From positions 2,401,501 to 2,465,500 of the forward strand of contig NZ_PDJB01000001.1 of NCBI RefSeq assembly GCF_002563895.1: a stretch of 64,000 nucleotides of DNA, in the 5' to 3' direction. Under the pieces are notes generated by a model. That model had not been told where the DNA came from. It worked only from the letters and a program-made list of their open reading frames with translations, and ran no database searches. This stretch comes from Pseudomonas lurida (GTDB taxonomy: Bacteria; Pseudomonadota; Gammaproteobacteria; Pseudomonadales; Pseudomonadaceae). Position 1 is the first letter of the stretch. Each line of letters starts with the position of its first letter. Made by a program: the position numbers and the translations under genes. Shown here one piece after another: positions 63,901-64,000 of the stretch.

Positions 63901-64000
63901 TTAACCCAGTCGTCCTATCAGTTGCAGGAACTCGTGACGTGTAGGGGAGGATTCACGAAAGGCGCCCAGCATCACCGATGAGGTCATCACCGAATTTTGT
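63901..64000 (-). CDS. folE: GTP cyclohydrolase I, C-terminal end
   Basis: Only the last 32 residues lie in the window: QNSVMTSSVMLGAFRESSPT then RHEFLQLIGRLG and TAA. The segment MTSSVMLGAFRE-x5-R-EFL is the conserved C-terminus of GTP cyclohydrolase I (FolE1), which makes dihydroneopterin triphosphate for folate and pterins. The gene continues beyond the window edge. Confidence 0.8.
   Translation of the reverse strand, partial: QNSVMTSSVMLGAFRESSPTRHEFLQLIGRLG

Overview
The window is chromosomal DNA from a Pseudomonas of the fluorescens group. Evidence for this is the GC-rich coding DNA, dispersed REP palindromes of the GTGGGAGCGGGCTTGCCCGC type, an MvaT-family silencer, a DUF6555 gene, a yybP-ykoY manganese riboswitch ahead of mntP, and gene neighbourhoods typical of soil pseudomonads. 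I see no rRNA, tRNA, CRISPR array, prophage or complete insertion sequence. Most of the window is accessory metabolism, transport and regulation, with many short divergent regulator/target pairs.

Layout. 1-8550: an L-arabinose (or similar sugar) uptake and oxidative catabolism operon (araD1-type enzyme, ketoglutarate-semialdehyde dehydrogenase, SMP-30 lactonase, AraF/AraG/AraH-like ABC importer), with a convergent periplasmic aldose epimerase and an SDR dehydrogenase. 8645-15800: a GST, mug, a LysR regulator, and an agu2-like agmatine operon (agmatine deiminase, N-carbamoylputrescine amidase, polyamine-binding protein, a second deiminase with a Tat-type leader), then yghU. 15882-25758: uppP, a GNAT, a GlxA-type regulator, a nemR/DJ-1/nemA electrophile-response operon with a visible operator, quinone reductase/LysR, DoxX, an alpha/beta hydrolase and a zinc alcohol dehydrogenase. 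25913-27470: mntP with its riboswitch, then about 700 bp of repeats: a five-copy 74-bp REP array and a strongly structured element.

27469-34266: two small unknown genes, LysR/DUF4865, a degenerate histidine phosphatase with cobF, an esterase, a periplasmic protein and a KefC-type antiporter. 34351-39616: a broken XRE antitoxin gene, then a four-gene minus-strand operon (crotonase, AurF-like diiron N-oxygenase, asparagine synthetase, EamA exporter) facing an AraC regulator. This operon looks like an uncharacterised small-molecule pathway. 40625-50870: a DUF726 hydrolase fused to a YaaW-like domain, mntH, a LysR facing paired small DMT proteins, metallothionein, AraC, XapX, a reductase, and a nucleoside uptake pair (Tsx porin plus NUP protein) behind a PurR-like palindrome. 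51026-55092: an AraC regulator facing a polyol-binding protein and a sorbitol-type SDR across a long perfect inverted repeat, then pncA.

55437-64000: an MvaT-like silencer, a CheY-like receiver with a double-domain KaiC-like ATPase, and a block resembling the light-inducible genes of other pseudomonads: DUF2256, an iron-sulfur (6-4) photolyase, a short LOV photoreceptor, kup, an SDR and the C-terminal end of folE. The most interesting candidates are the crotonase/AurF/AsnB/EamA operon, the KaiC-receiver pair beside photoreceptor genes, the DUF726-YaaW fusion and the structured repeat at about 27.27 kb.
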